Positions 16,955 to 25,574 of a DNA stretch of 48,794 bases are shown here, piece after piece. Within the stretch, counting starts at the first letter, position 1. Each line of letters begins with the position of its first letter. Under the pieces are notes generated by a model. The model was not told the origin of the DNA and ran no database searches. It saw only the letters and a list, made by a program, of their open reading frames with translations. The position numbers and the translations under genes are program-made. Source of the stretch: Burkholderiales bacterium (GTDB lineage Bacteria; Pseudomonadota; Gammaproteobacteria; Burkholderiales; Burkholderiaceae_D); contig JACQDX010000141.1 in the NCBI GenBank assembly GCA_016200895.1, forward strand, positions 1 through 48,794, given 5' to 3'.

Positions 16955-17977
16955 TCAGCTATTCAGGCGGTTGGCGGCGCGGTTCAATACATGAACCATC
17001 ATGGCGATAGCGTGTGGCACCACCAGACGACCAGTACGAACACGGTCATTCTGGTCAGTCGATGAGAGCACGATGCCGCCATTTTGATAAGAATAGGTAC
17101 CGCCCTGTGTCAGCAATTGACGTATGTCAGTTGCATTGGGTGCCAATGGCGTGAAGTCTGCCATTGCAGCTGCCACTAGTGTGGGGTCATTCAGGTTCTG
17201 GCTATCATAGTAACTGTTGACCCATTGCTCCCAGCCTGCGTGATTGCGTGCCGATGTGGTCCAGGTATGGTGCGGCTGCAGCAAATCGGTGGAGTGCATG
17301 ACAAATCCAAGACTTTGCAAGCTTGGGCTACTCAGAAACTGCTGGAACCAGTATTGCGCCAGATTGTCGATGGGCTGGAAGGGGACTTTTTCAAAATCAG
17401 CATATTGGCTGGGGGTAGAATAGCCACCCAGACGGTAATGCGCTTCAGTCACTCCATAAGTGTTGTACTTGCTACCGTCGCCGAACCAGCCCTTCATGCC
17501 ACCAGGGCCGTCATCAAGATAATCACCGACCAGCCAGGACGCCGCCAGATTGTCTATATCGCCTGCCACAGTCAGCTTGGCATAGTTATAGCCGCCAAAA
17601 GGGTTGCCATGTACATCAGGGCCAGCGGTATGGTTTTGAAAATGCCAGTAAGAAGTGTATTTGACGATGCTTTGTGCGGCACCCCAGACTGGTGCCAATT
17701 GGCAATCGCCAGTGACGGCACCGCAGATATAGGTATCGGCAAAATCATCGACATCGTAGGCACCCTGGCCCATGGCCGTGGCAAACTGGTCCACGGTAAT
17801 ACCAGCCCGCGTCAGGCCGCTTGCCAGCGCCTTGTAGTTGGTTTTGTCAGGATTGTTTTTCATAAAAGTAACCGCATCAATGGCGATGCGGCGGTGGGTC
17901 TCTTGCAGGAACGCATGTGCAGGGGCAAAGCTACAGAGCAAGGTGGCTGCTGCCATCAGTTTGAGAACAGATTTCAT
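16955..17977 (-). CDS. Secreted phospholipase C / P1-nuclease-like protein
   Basis: A 340-residue exported protein with a signal peptide ending at APAHA|FLQ. The pattern of likely zinc ligands resembles the phospholipase C/P1 nuclease fold: His in LQETHRRIAIDAV just after the mature N-terminus, Asp residues in YDVDDFADT, HFQNH, then FVMHSTDLLQPHHTW (HxxxD...PxH type) and RNHAGWEQW (HxxxE type). Substrate (phospholipid or nucleic acid) cannot be told. The ATG at 17977 is preceded by GAAGGA; a longer reading to 18088 has no signal peptide at its start and was not used. It leads a unit with a parvulin and a membrane-anchored unknown. Family assignment rests on motif pattern only. Confidence 0.6.
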   Translation of the reverse strand: MKSVLKLMAAATLLCSFAPAHAFLQETHRRIAIDAVTFMKNNPDKTNYKALASGLTRAGITVDQFATAMGQGAYDVDDFADTYICGAVTGDCQLAPVWGAAQSIVKYTSYWHFQNHTAGPDVHGNPFGGYNYAKLTVAGDIDNLAASWLVGDYLDDGPGGMKGWFGDGSKYNTYGVTEAHYRLGGYSTPSQYADFEKVPFQPIDNLAQYWFQQFLSSPSLQSLGFVMHSTDLLQPHHTWTTSARNHAGWEQWVNSYYDSQNLNDPTLVAAAMADFTPLAPNATDIRQLLTQGGTYSYQNGGIVLSSTDQNDRVRTGRLVVPHAIAMMVHVLNRAANRLNS

Positions 17978-18388
17978 AGAACGTCCTTCAGGTTTGAGTA
18001 TAAAAAGGAGCGAAGCTTGGAGTGGTGAAATGATCGCCGCGACAAGCCTCCATCTGTCTACGCAGGAAGAATTGGGAATCTGTCGCAAGCACGCACAAAT
18101 ATTGGAAATTAAATAATGTTAGCGCATTAGCTTTTTAACATGAAAGGAAACGGGGAGCTTACTGTTTTCTCTAGAATGTGACCTCTAGTGTCGCGTAATC
18201 AGCACGTCACTTTTTGACCGTAGATATGCAATTGAAACGAAATAATTCGTTACGCATATTTATTAAGAATGGATTTATCAAAATGGTAAACTGATGTTTT
18301 AGTTGTGATTTCTCAACATGAGAAAGAATTTGGCTTTTGTCGCCAAAATTTAGCCTATATTAAGTGACCTTTCTCTTTTAGATTTTTT
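17978..18388. other. Divergent intergenic region before the NRPS-like gene
   Basis: This 411-nt AT-rich region has no convincing gene and must hold promoters in both directions. Two small dyads are visible: AACGAA-ATAA-TTCGTT (18236-18251) and TTTGGC/GCCAAA (18329-18347). The second lies just ahead of a possible -10 TATATT (18356-18361), 28 nt before the NRPS-like start. I could not pair that -10 with a good -35 box. Confidence 0.4.
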
Positions 18389-21300
18389 ATGCAATCGTTT
18401 AGCAGCACAAAGACAATAACAAACCCAGAAATTTTGTATGGTGAAGAAAGATCTGATTTTTTACGCGAGGAAGTACTTGCAGATTTGCTGGAGGCAAGCG
18501 CGACTGCTTTCCCCGGCAAGATCGCCCTGATCTCTGGTGAGCAGTCTGTCAGTTACAGTCAATTAAATGCTGATGCAGATCGTGTTGCTTCTGTCTTGAT
18601 CGCCGCCGGTGTCCGACCGGGGCATATTATTGGCTTATGGTTGCCGCGCGGCATCCATTTGCTCATCATGCAGGTGGCCATTGCCAAATCAGGTGCTGCC
18701 TGGTTGCCGTTTGATGCTGATACTCCGATCGAGCGCATAGCCGTTTGCCTGAATGATGCCAATGCCTTTGGCATCTTGAGTTGTCAGGCTTTTGAGGTGC
18801 AATTGATTGAGCTGAGCGGCCAGAAATGGCTGGCAGAAGATGCTTTGCTCGATGTCGGTCAAGCTATTTTAAAGCGTGAAGCCGTCAAAGGCAGCGATCC
18901 GGCTTATGTAATTTATACATCAGGCTCTACTGGCAAGCCCAAGGGCATATTGGTGAACCAGGCCAGTATTTGCCACTTTTTACGCAGTGAAAACCATATG
19001 CTGGGCATACAGCACGATGACCGTGTGTACCAGGGATTTTCATTGGCATTTGATATGTCATTTGAAGAAATCTGGATCAGTTATCTGGTTGGCGCAACTT
19101 TGTGGCTGGCACCAAAAGAAATTACAGCCGATCCTGATGCATTGCCGCTGGCTTTAAATGATAAGCGCATCAGTGTTTTACACGCCGTCCCCACCCTGCT
19201 CGCTTTGTTCAGCCATGAGGTTGACAGCCTGCGCCTGATTAACCTGGGTGGCGAGATGTGTCCTGAGGTGCTGGTCAAGCGCTGGTCGCGTCCTGGTCGG
19301 CAAATGTTCAATACCTATGGGCCAACGGAAGCCAGTGTGTCGGCCAGCCTGGCGCAATTACAGCCTGATCAGGCCGTAAATATAGGCAGGCCTTTGCCCA
19401 ATTACTCCTTGCTTGTCATTGCAAGCGATGTTGAAAATGGACTGCGTTTGCTGCCCTTTGGTGAAACGGGCGAACTGTGCATTTCTGGCCCTGGTGTGGC
19501 GATAGGCTATCTTGGCCGGCCTGATCTGACTGCTGAAAAATTCCTGGCCAATCCCTGGAGCAGGAATTCACATGACACCAGGTTGTACCGCACTGGTGAT
19601 CTGGCTTGTTTTAATCCCGATGGCAGTGTGCAATGCCTGGGGCGCGCTGATGATCAGGTGAAAATCCGTGGCTTCAGGGTTGAGCTGGGTGAAATTGAAT
19701 CCGTGCTAGCCAAACAAGCCGGTGTGGGTGCAGTTGCGGTTGTCTTGCGCAAGGATGAAGACATTGACCAGATCGTCGCTTTCATCGTCAATGATCAGCT
19801 CCCCGCCGATACTGATGCCAGTGCTTTTGCGCAGCATGCTGTTGTCTTGCGCACTGAGTTAAGCAGGGTTTTGCCCATTTACATGGTGCCTGCCCGCTTT
19901 GAATACCTGGCTGAAATGCCCAGACTGACATCCGGCAAAATTGATCGCAATACGCTTAAAAAGCTGACTCTGGCAAAGCAGGCTGCAAACAATGCATCAG
20001 ATGCGCCAGAAAACGAGACTGAAGCCGTGCTGTTTGAGGCTCTGGCAAGTCTTTTCCCAGGGCAGGCTATACAACGCGGGTCTGACTTTTTCATGGACCT
20101 TGGTGGTCATTCCTTGATGGCAGCAAAACTGGTGTCGATTTTGCGCAAGCATCCACGTTTTGCGTATTTCAGAATCAGCGACATCTATACACACCGGGTT
20201 ATAGCCAGGATGCTGCAAGTCCTGGAATCCACAGGGCAAACGCAGGATGCATCAGCAGCAGCAAGCAAGCAACAATGGACCACTGCGCCAGAATGGAAGC
20301 GCTGGCTTTGTGGTATTGGGCAAGCGGCAGCCATACCCTGGTTAGTAGCCATGCGCATGGTGCAATGGCTGGCTCCATTTTTTGCTTATCACTTCTTCAC
20401 TGGTGACCCTGAAGACTCCATTACCAGGGCCGTGTTCTTGTCTGTTGGCGTTTTCTTGTTGTTGACGCTGGCTGAATTTGCCGTTGCCATCACAGGTAAA
20501 TGGCTGATCGTCGGACGCCTGAAACCTGGGCGCTATCCCCTATGGGGATGGACTTATTACCGCTGGTGGCTGGCGGACAGACTGGTGGAAGCAGCTCCTA
20601 CTTACATGTTGAGCGGTTCGTCTTTATATACATGGTGGTTGCGTGCGCTGGGTGCAAAGATAGGTTCTGAGGTAGTGATAGGATCAATGACTCTGCGTGC
20701 ACCTGATTTGTTGCGGATAGGCGACCGTTGCAGTATCGGCAATGCCAGCAATTTTGAAAATGCCAGAGTGCAGCATGGCGAATTAATCCTTGGAACAATC
20801 ACGCTGGAAGACGATGCGTATGCTGGTTCGTACGCAGTATTAGAAGGCAATGTGCATATTGAAGCTGGTGGTCATCTTGATGGACAATCTGCGCTGAGTG
20901 AGGGGCAGCGGATACCAAAATCCAGGATTTGGAAAGGCTCCCCAGCCAGGGATGTTGGCGCGTTTGATGCCTCGACTTTTCCACCAAGGCCACAGGCTAC
21001 ACGCTTGCGCCTGATTGGTGAAACTGTGTTTTTTGTGTTTGGTTCACTCCTGATCAGCGCACTTTTCTTTATGCCGGTATTCCCAAGTTTTGTGACCATA
21101 GACTGGTTTGATAATTCTGAGCTTTTCCCTGGCCTGCAAAGTAATTCTGTGGTTTTCCAGCTAGTGAAATATTTCTTGCTGGCTTTCCCTGCCACTGCGG
21201 TGTTGATTGTATGTACTGCCCTGCTGTCTGCTGGCATTCGCTGGAGTATTTTGCCAACCTTAAAGCAAGGACAATATCCGGTTCATGGCAATACTTATTG

Positions 21301-22438
21301 TGGTAAATGGCTGGTCAATCAAATTCAGGAATCCAGCCTGAATGTTTTGCATGGTGTCTATGCAACGGTCTATGCCCCCTTTTGGTATCGTTTGCTGGGT
21401 GCAAAAGTCGGTCGTGGTGCGGAGATTTCCACAGCTTTGGGTGTGGTGCCAGACATGCTGACTTTAGGTGATGAGACTTTTATTGCGGATGCTGTATTGC
21501 TGGGTGACGAGCAAATCGATTGTGGCTGGATGAGCATGCATCCTACGGTGATTTCACGTCGCAGCTTTGTCGGTAATGGTGCTTATATACCGGATGGCAC
21601 TATTTTGCCCGAAAATGTATTGATAGGCGTGCATTCTAGCGCACCAAGCAACCAGCAAATGCATGAAGGTGATACCTGGCTGGGTTCACCCGCCATCCAC
21701 TTGCCAGCCCGCGAAGAGACCAAGGGCTTCCCCGAAAACCTGACTTTCCGGCCTTCGGTAATTCGTCGCCTGGGACGTGGCCTGATCGAGGCTTTCCGTA
21801 TCATTGCGCCGCATGCGATGGTGATTGCTGTTGGCTATACCATTGTCCTGGACTTGATGCCTTTGGCTGGTGATGACCGCTGGAGTGAAGTCGTGTATTA
21901 CTTGGTTGTTGCTGGTTTGTTGTATGGCGTGGGCAGTTTTGCCTTTGTGCTGGTGTTGAAATGGTTGTTGATTTTCCGCTACAAGAAAAGTAGCGTGCCC
22001 ATGTGGACGCCTTTTGTCTGGATATCAGAAGGCATCACTAATCTGTATGAAGGTATTGCTGTGCCAAATTTCATGCGTTATCTGCGTGGCACACCGTGGC
22101 TGCCTTTGGTGTTCAATTTGCTAGGCTGCAAAATCGGACGTGGGGTGTATATGGATACTACCGATATTACCGAATTTGACTGCGTCAGCATCGGTGACTA
22201 TAGCGAAATCAATGCCCTGGCCTGCCCACAAACGCATTTGTTTGAAGACAGGGTCATGAAAATTGACCATGTCAGTATTGGCGAACGTGTGTACATGGGG
22301 CCGCGCAGCTCGGTTTTGTACAGTGCTGTGGTGGCGGACGGTGCCAGTCTCGGTGCATTGACGTTGGTGATGAAGGGGGAATATATCCCCGCCAATTCCA
22401 GTTGGCATGGCTGCCCTGCCGCTATGACTGGCGTTTGA
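18389..22438 (+). CDS. Single-module NRPS-like synthetase, epsilon-poly-L-lysine synthetase (Pls) type layout
   Basis: A 1349-residue protein. An adenylation domain (about 30-525) has A3 YTSGSTGKPKG (176-186), A4 FDMSFEEIW (221-229), A5 NTYGPTE (308-314), A7 RLYRTGDL (398-405), A8 KIRGFRVELGEIE (425-437) and A10 SGKIDR (515-520). A carrier domain follows with DLGGHS (Ser575, phosphopantetheine site). There is no condensation or thioesterase domain. Residues 640-1349 alternate membrane pairs with three related hexapeptide-like blocks beginning LGAKIG (754), LGAKVGRG (1003) and LGCKIGRG (1245) and ending SPARDV, SPAIHL and CPAAMT. This is the layout of poly-lysine synthetase. Asp222 (GrsA 235 position) fits an alpha-amino acid; Glu226 (239 position) would suit a basic one. 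The product is unknown. No clear ribosome-binding site was seen. Confidence 0.85.
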   Translation: MQSFSSTKTITNPEILYGEERSDFLREEVLADLLEASATAFPGKIALISGEQSVSYSQLNADADRVASVLIAAGVRPGHIIGLWLPRGIHLLIMQVAIAKSGAAWLPFDADTPIERIAVCLNDANAFGILSCQAFEVQLIELSGQKWLAEDALLDVGQAILKREAVKGSDPAYVIYTSGSTGKPKGILVNQASICHFLRSENHMLGIQHDDRVYQGFSLAFDMSFEEIWISYLVGATLWLAPKEITADPDALPLALNDKRISVLHAVPTLLALFSHEVDSLRLINLGGEMCPEVLVKRWSRPGRQMFNTYGPTEASVSASLAQLQPDQAVNIGRPLPNYSLLVIASDVENGLRLLPFGETGELCISGPGVAIGYLGRPDLTAEKFLANPWSRNSHDTRLYRTGDLACFNPDGSVQCLGRADDQVKIRGFRVELGEIESVLAKQAGVGAVAVVLRKDEDIDQIVAFIVNDQLPADTDASAFAQHAVVLRTELSRVLPIYMVPARFEYLAEMPRLTSGKIDRNTLKKLTLAKQAANNASDAPENETEAVLFEALASLFPGQAIQRGSDFFMDLGGHSLMAAKLVSILRKHPRFAYFRISDIYTHRVIARMLQVLESTGQTQDASAAASKQQWTTAPEWKRWLCGIGQAAAIPWLVAMRMVQWLAPFFAYHFFTGDPEDSITRAVFLSVGVFLLLTLAEFAVAITGKWLIVGRLKPGRYPLWGWTYYRWWLADRLVEAAPTYMLSGSSLYTWWLRALGAKIGSEVVIGSMTLRAPDLLRIGDRCSIGNASNFENARVQHGELILGTITLEDDAYAGSYAVLEGNVHIEAGGHLDGQSALSEGQRIPKSRIWKGSPARDVGAFDASTFPPRPQATRLRLIGETVFFVFGSLLISALFFMPVFPSFVTIDWFDNSELFPGLQSNSVVFQLVKYFLLAFPATAVLIVCTALLSAGIRWSILPTLKQGQYPVHGNTYCGKWLVNQIQESSLNVLHGVYATVYAPFWYRLLGAKVGRGAEISTALGVVPDMLTLGDETFIADAVLLGDEQIDCGWMSMHPTVISRRSFVGNGAYIPDGTILPENVLIGVHSSAPSNQQMHEGDTWLGSPAIHLPAREETKGFPENLTFRPSVIRRLGRGLIEAFRIIAPHAMVIAVGYTIVLDLMPLAGDDRWSEVVYYLVVAGLLYGVGSFAFVLVLKWLLIFRYKKSSVPMWTPFVWISEGITNLYEGIAVPNFMRYLRGTPWLPLVFNLLGCKIGRGVYMDTTDITEFDCVSIGDYSEINALACPQTHLFEDRVMKIDHVSIGERVYMGPRSSVLYSAVVADGASLGALTLVMKGEYIPANSSWHGCPAAMTGV

Positions 22439-22452
22439 TTTATTCATAGGAA

Positions 22453-22484
22453 CTGGCTTGCTCATCCCCAGGATGGCAAGCCAG
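22453..22484 (+). terminator. Strong hairpin downstream of NRPS-like gene
   Basis: CTGGCTTGC pairs perfectly with GCAAGCCAG. An inner CATCC/GGATG stem after a single bulged T leaves a 3-nt loop. It begins 15 nt after the stop codon. The following bases are only weakly T-rich, so it may need Rho or act as a 3' stabiliser. Confidence 0.6.
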
Positions 22485-22702
22485 GTTTGAGCTTATTAAT
22501 AGGAATATAGAAGCATAGAAATATAGAAGTGACTGACCTGAACATGACCGCCCGGTATTCATGTCCTTGATATAAAAATTACATGCGGGATAACGCACAG
22601 ATGCTGCCAGGAAAACCCTCCATGATAAGGCTGACACAATAAGGCTAACACTAAGCAGGTTTACAGAACTTTCGCAGGATAACCAAAAACATAAGCGCTG
22701 AA

Positions 22703-23959
22703 ATGACAAAAGCTCCAGAAAAATTTGCGCAAAAAACCGTTGCCCCAATGCCGAAGAAAACCATTCGCATTGAATTAGCGAAATCTACCATTGTTGCCAT
22801 TGTCGCCGTGGTGTTAGGTTTTGCACTTCTCTCGCAACTGGTTCCCGTTATCCTGGTATTGATCACAGCACTGATGCTGGTTGGCACCCTTAACCCGGTT
22901 GTTGACTGGCTAGAGCGTCGCAAAATTCGCCGCTTTGCGGGCATTGCGATCGTATTTACCGTGTTGATGGTGGTTTTGATCGCTTTAGCTGTTTTCACGG
23001 TACCGCCGTTTATTGCCCAAGTCGTCAGCCTCATTCAGCAAGAACCAGAATTGCGCGGTCGACTGATTAAATTTCTCGCTGCGTATCCATTCACTGTATC
23101 ACTGGCGGATGGCTTGCGGCATATTCAATACGCTGCGCTCTTCAAATCTTATAGTAGCGAAGCGATGGCTTTTTCAAGAGGCTTTTTCGAAATTGTTGCG
23201 TATGGCGCAGGTGCATTCTTTCTTGCCTTGTACATTATGATAGACCGTGACCGCTTACGCGGTGCATTGTTCGCCGTAATACCTCGTGCTCACCATATCA
23301 AGCTGGCGCGCATCATGCTCAATCTTGAGACCATCGTTGGTGGTTATGTACGTGGCCAAGTTCTCACTTGCGCGATGATGACGGTCTTTTTGTTCATTCT
23401 GCTCACTGCCTGCGGCGTACCGAATGCAATAGCGATTGCGGCTTTCGGCGGGATTGTGGACGTACTTCCCTTTGTCGGGATTTTTCTTACCATGATACCC
23501 GCAGTGCTGGCAGCCCTGGCCGTCAGTGGAGTTGCGGCAACCGTGGTATTCGTTCTATTACTTTGTTATGAAGAATTTGAAAGCAGAATATTGATCCCTG
23601 TCGTTTATGGGCGTGCGCTACGCTTGCCTTCGTCGATAGTGCTGTTCGCACTGATCGCCGGTGGCTCCCTGTATGGTATTGGGGGTGCATTGCTCGCATT
23701 ACCTGTCGCGGCGACACTGCTCATGCTGATTGATGAACTGAAAGTTGAATTGCCTGGCGAAAGCCTGCAGCCCAAGGATCTGGCCGTGCAAAGAGATGAC
23801 ATCGTTGGTGAAGCCGAATACCTGCGCCGTACAGATGGTATGCCGGCTGAAGCAGCGGCAGGAATCGCTCTCGAAATTTCTGGCGATAGAAAGCTCAATG
23901 AGGAAGATAGAACGACAAAAAATTCAGTTCCAACTGAGAATGCGATTGATAATACTTAA
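22703..23959 (+). CDS. AI-2E family transporter (PerM/YhhT-like membrane protein)
   Basis: A 418-residue polytopic inner-membrane protein of the AI-2E transporter family (PF01594). Hydrophobic segments occupy about 25-85, 155-185 and 215-345. Family features visible are LETIVGGYVRGQ, the GGIVDVLPFVGIFLTMIPAV segment and the late LPSSIVLFALIAGGSLYGIG followed by GALLALPVAA. The last 75 residues are hydrophilic and charged, an added cytoplasmic tail. Family members include an AI-2 exporter but also ion and unknown transporters, so the name does not imply quorum sensing here. The 264-nt gap before it holds the NRPS hairpin and short A/T-rich repeats. It stands alone between two hairpins. Confidence 0.88.
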   Translation: MTKAPEKFAQKTVAPMPKKTIRIELAKSTIVAIVAVVLGFALLSQLVPVILVLITALMLVGTLNPVVDWLERRKIRRFAGIAIVFTVLMVVLIALAVFTVPPFIAQVVSLIQQEPELRGRLIKFLAAYPFTVSLADGLRHIQYAALFKSYSSEAMAFSRGFFEIVAYGAGAFFLALYIMIDRDRLRGALFAVIPRAHHIKLARIMLNLETIVGGYVRGQVLTCAMMTVFLFILLTACGVPNAIAIAAFGGIVDVLPFVGIFLTMIPAVLAALAVSGVAATVVFVLLLCYEEFESRILIPVVYGRALRLPSSIVLFALIAGGSLYGIGGALLALPVAATLLMLIDELKVELPGESLQPKDLAVQRDDIVGEAEYLRRTDGMPAEAAAGIALEISGDRKLNEEDRTTKNSVPTENAIDNT

Positions 23960-23962
23960 GCT

Positions 23963-24006
23963 GACGAAAATCTAGCATTTTTACTTGATGCTATGCTATT
24001 TTTGTC
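23963..24006. terminator. Bidirectional terminator-like hairpin
   Basis: Between the convergent AI-2E and hxlR genes, GAC...AAAA...TAGCAT pairs with ATGCTA...TTTTT...GTC around a 14-nt loop. T runs follow the stem on the plus strand, and the minus strand shows TTTT after its stem. The stem is interrupted, so confidence is moderate. Confidence 0.5.
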
Positions 24007-24020
24007 GGCCTTGCTCCCCC

Positions 24021-24521
24021 CTATTCTGGTCGACCCAGTACTTGCCCCATTAAGGCAGTGCCTGGCGTTTCCCGCCCACCTGGCCCGGCTTCAAATCGCA
24101 TATCTTCAAGATGTAGTTCTTCTTTGCACACGGCGCAAGCTGGTATGGCGCTGGTGACGTGACCACAATGTTGATGGCGTACCAGTAAGGGCTGCTGCCC
24201 TTCTGCCGTGCGCCACTTATCTCCCCAAGCGGTCAGTGAGAGTAATACTGGATACAAATCCCGCCCTTGCTGGGTCAGGCTATAACGCCAGACGCGTTTG
24301 TCCTGCGCATCGGTCTGCCGCTCAACTATGCCCTGCTCCATCATTTTTTTCAGACGGGTTGTCAGGATATTTGATGCCACGCCAAGATTGCGCTGGATAT
24401 CGTCAAAACGTTCAAACCCCAGAAACAGGTCGCGTAAGATCAGGAGTGACCACCACTCACCAATGACTTCCAGCGTGCGGGCGATAGAACAGGAAAATCC
24501 GGAAAAAGAACTACGCTCCAT
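24021..24521 (-). CDS. HxlR-family winged-helix transcriptional regulator
   Basis: A 166-residue HxlR-type regulator. SCSIARTLEVIGEWWSLLIL and LRDLFLGFERFDDIQRNLG at the N-terminus, followed by ASNILTTRLKKMMEQGIVER, are the standard HxlR winged helix. A C-terminal extension holds a Cys/His cluster (HQHCGH and CAVC) that may bind a metal or sense thiol state; this is inference. The ATG at 24521 has no clear ribosome-binding site. It is divergent from the SnoaL-like gene with only 65 nt between start codons, and that gap carries a perfect 8-bp inverted repeat, so it probably controls that neighbour and itself. Confidence 0.9.
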   Translation of the reverse strand: MERSSFSGFSCSIARTLEVIGEWWSLLILRDLFLGFERFDDIQRNLGVASNILTTRLKKMMEQGIVERQTDAQDKRVWRYSLTQQGRDLYPVLLSLTAWGDKWRTAEGQQPLLVRHQHCGHVTSAIPACAVCKEELHLEDMRFEAGPGGRETPGTALMGQVLGRPE

Positions 24522-24536
24522 AATTTAGCTTGCTTG

Positions 24537-24566
24537 ATGCAAGTTAACTGTTTACATTACTTGCAT
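24537..24566. promoter_or_regulatory. Inverted repeat, likely HxlR operator
   Basis: ATGCAAGT (24537-24544) and ACTTGCAT (24559-24566) are perfect inverted copies with a 14-nt spacer. Their centres are 22 bp apart, about two helical turns. They lie midway between the divergent hxlR and SnoaL-like start codons. Confidence 0.6.
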
Positions 24567-24586
24567 TATGCCAGTGAAAGTCAACC

Positions 24587-25075
24587 ATGTATGCTTATAT
24601 CGTCGAGAACAAACTCCGCAAAACCTTTGCCGCTATCAATGCAGGCGATGTCAGTTTGATGCTGGATAGTCTGGCTACAGATTTTAACTATCGCTTTGAA
24701 GGAGATTCACCGATTTCTGGCTTGCGTAATTCACGCGCATCCATGGTTTTGTGGTGGGAACGCTTATACCGCCTGTTCCCAGGCTTACGCTTTGAGGTAA
24801 AAGAAGTTGCTGTCATCGGGCCACTCTGGAATACCCGTATCCATGCGGTGCTGGATTTTATCGTGCCGCACCAGCCGGATGGTCCTTACAAGAATGTAGT
24901 GATGCAATTCATGCGCATGAGCTGGGGGAAAATCACCTACGTCCATACTCTGGAAGATACTCAACGTTGCAGCCGCTACCTGGCCTGGAGCACAACGCAG
25001 GGATGTGAAGAAGCACTGGCGACTCCTATTACTGATCAGAACTGGCCTGGGCCTGGGCCTTTCCTGCGTGCTTAA
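24587..25075 (+). CDS. SnoaL-like / NTF2-fold protein
   Basis: A 162-residue protein of the nuclear transport factor 2-like (SnoaL) superfamily. The N-terminal helix ends in TFAAINAGDVSLMLDSLATD, followed by FNYRFEGDSPISG, the aromatic WWERLYRLFPGL and a strand-rich half (VIGPLWNTRIHAVLDF). These alpha+beta barrels bind or isomerise small hydrophobic molecules, but the fold alone does not give a substrate. It is cytoplasmic (no signal peptide). Divergent placement beside an HxlR regulator suggests induction by a small reactive or aromatic compound (inference). Confidence 0.75.
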   Translation: MYAYIVENKLRKTFAAINAGDVSLMLDSLATDFNYRFEGDSPISGLRNSRASMVLWWERLYRLFPGLRFEVKEVAVIGPLWNTRIHAVLDFIVPHQPDGPYKNVVMQFMRMSWGKITYVHTLEDTQRCSRYLAWSTTQGCEEALATPITDQNWPGPGPFLRA

Positions 25076-25081
25076 GTCTTA

Positions 25082-25106
25082 CATTTAGATTTTAGATATC
25101 TAAATG
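25082..25106. repeat. AT-rich hairpin after SnoaL-like gene
   Basis: CATTTAGA and TCTAAATG form a perfect 8-bp stem with a 9-nt loop, starting 7 nt after the stop codon. No T tract follows. It may be a weak terminator. Confidence 0.35.
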
Positions 25107-25146
25107 CGTATTCTCTAAAGACTTATTCATCAATGACGACAGGTCT

Positions 25147-25191
25147 TTGTAGCAAACAATACGTCCAATATGACGTATATGTTTGCTACAA
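25147..25191. repeat. Long near-perfect inverted repeat
   Basis: TTGTAGCAAACA pairs with TGTTTGCTACAA, and inside it ATACGTC pairs with GACGTAT. Together they form a 19-bp stem with one bulged A and a 6-nt loop. It lies between the SnoaL-like gene and the end of the small SOS-associated gene. No T tract follows on either strand, so a simple terminator is unlikely. Confidence 0.7.
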
Positions 25192-25253
25192 GATCTTGCT
25201 TGCTCAATACGGAGAGACTTTAATAATCAGATTAAGTAAGCATGATCAAATGT

Positions 25254-25481
25254 TTACCAGTTTGCTTTAGACAAAATAATCAGCCATTTACGGAACACCA
25301 GCATTTCCAGATGGCCAGCTTGTATCCCTGTACTGCAATCCAGTACAGGATTGACATAGTAAGAACGCTGCCTGAAGTCGCGGCAGACAAATATTTCGCG
25401 ACGACCCAGGCGCATCAAAAATGATGTCGGGGCGAATTGCAGGCTGAAGCGTGTATCAAAAGACTGTTCGAGGTTTGCCAT
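25254..25481 (-). CDS. Small conserved-looking protein, candidate SOS gene
   Basis: A 75-residue protein I do not recognise. It is basic and rich in aromatic residues (FSLQFAPTSFLMRLGRREIF, RQRSYYVNP), with a hydrophobic C-terminal stretch (FRKWLIIL). The ATG at 25481 has GGAG nine bases upstream; a longer reading from 25496 would start inside that site. It is divergent from imuA. A LexA-type box (25575-25590) lies about 94 nt upstream, over a possible promoter with -35 TTGCGC and -10 TAGAGT spaced 16 nt. This is evidence for a real, SOS-controlled gene, but no homologue can be checked here. Confidence 0.55.
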   Translation of the reverse strand: MANLEQSFDTRFSLQFAPTSFLMRLGRREIFVCRDFRQRSYYVNPVLDCSTGIQAGHLEMLVFRKWLIILSKANW

Positions 25482-25574
25482 AATTTCAATCTCCATATCG
25501 GTTGGTATGTGATAGAGGAACGGTCATCAAGACAGCCATGCGTTCATCCATGAAACGAACTCTAACACAAACTA

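Noticed and set aside
17225..18028. 267-codon plus-strand open frame
   Set aside because: Antisense to the phospholipase-like gene, which has a signal peptide and metal-ligand pattern.
22485..22702. Possible small gene or repeat array between the NRPS-like gene and the AI-2E gene
   Set aside because: Only short imperfect A/T-rich repeats (ATAGAAG-like) are present, with no frame or regular unit.
25254..25496. Longer 80-codon start for the small SOS-associated gene
   Set aside because: Its first ATG forms part of the GGAG ribosome-binding site used by the ATG at 25481.
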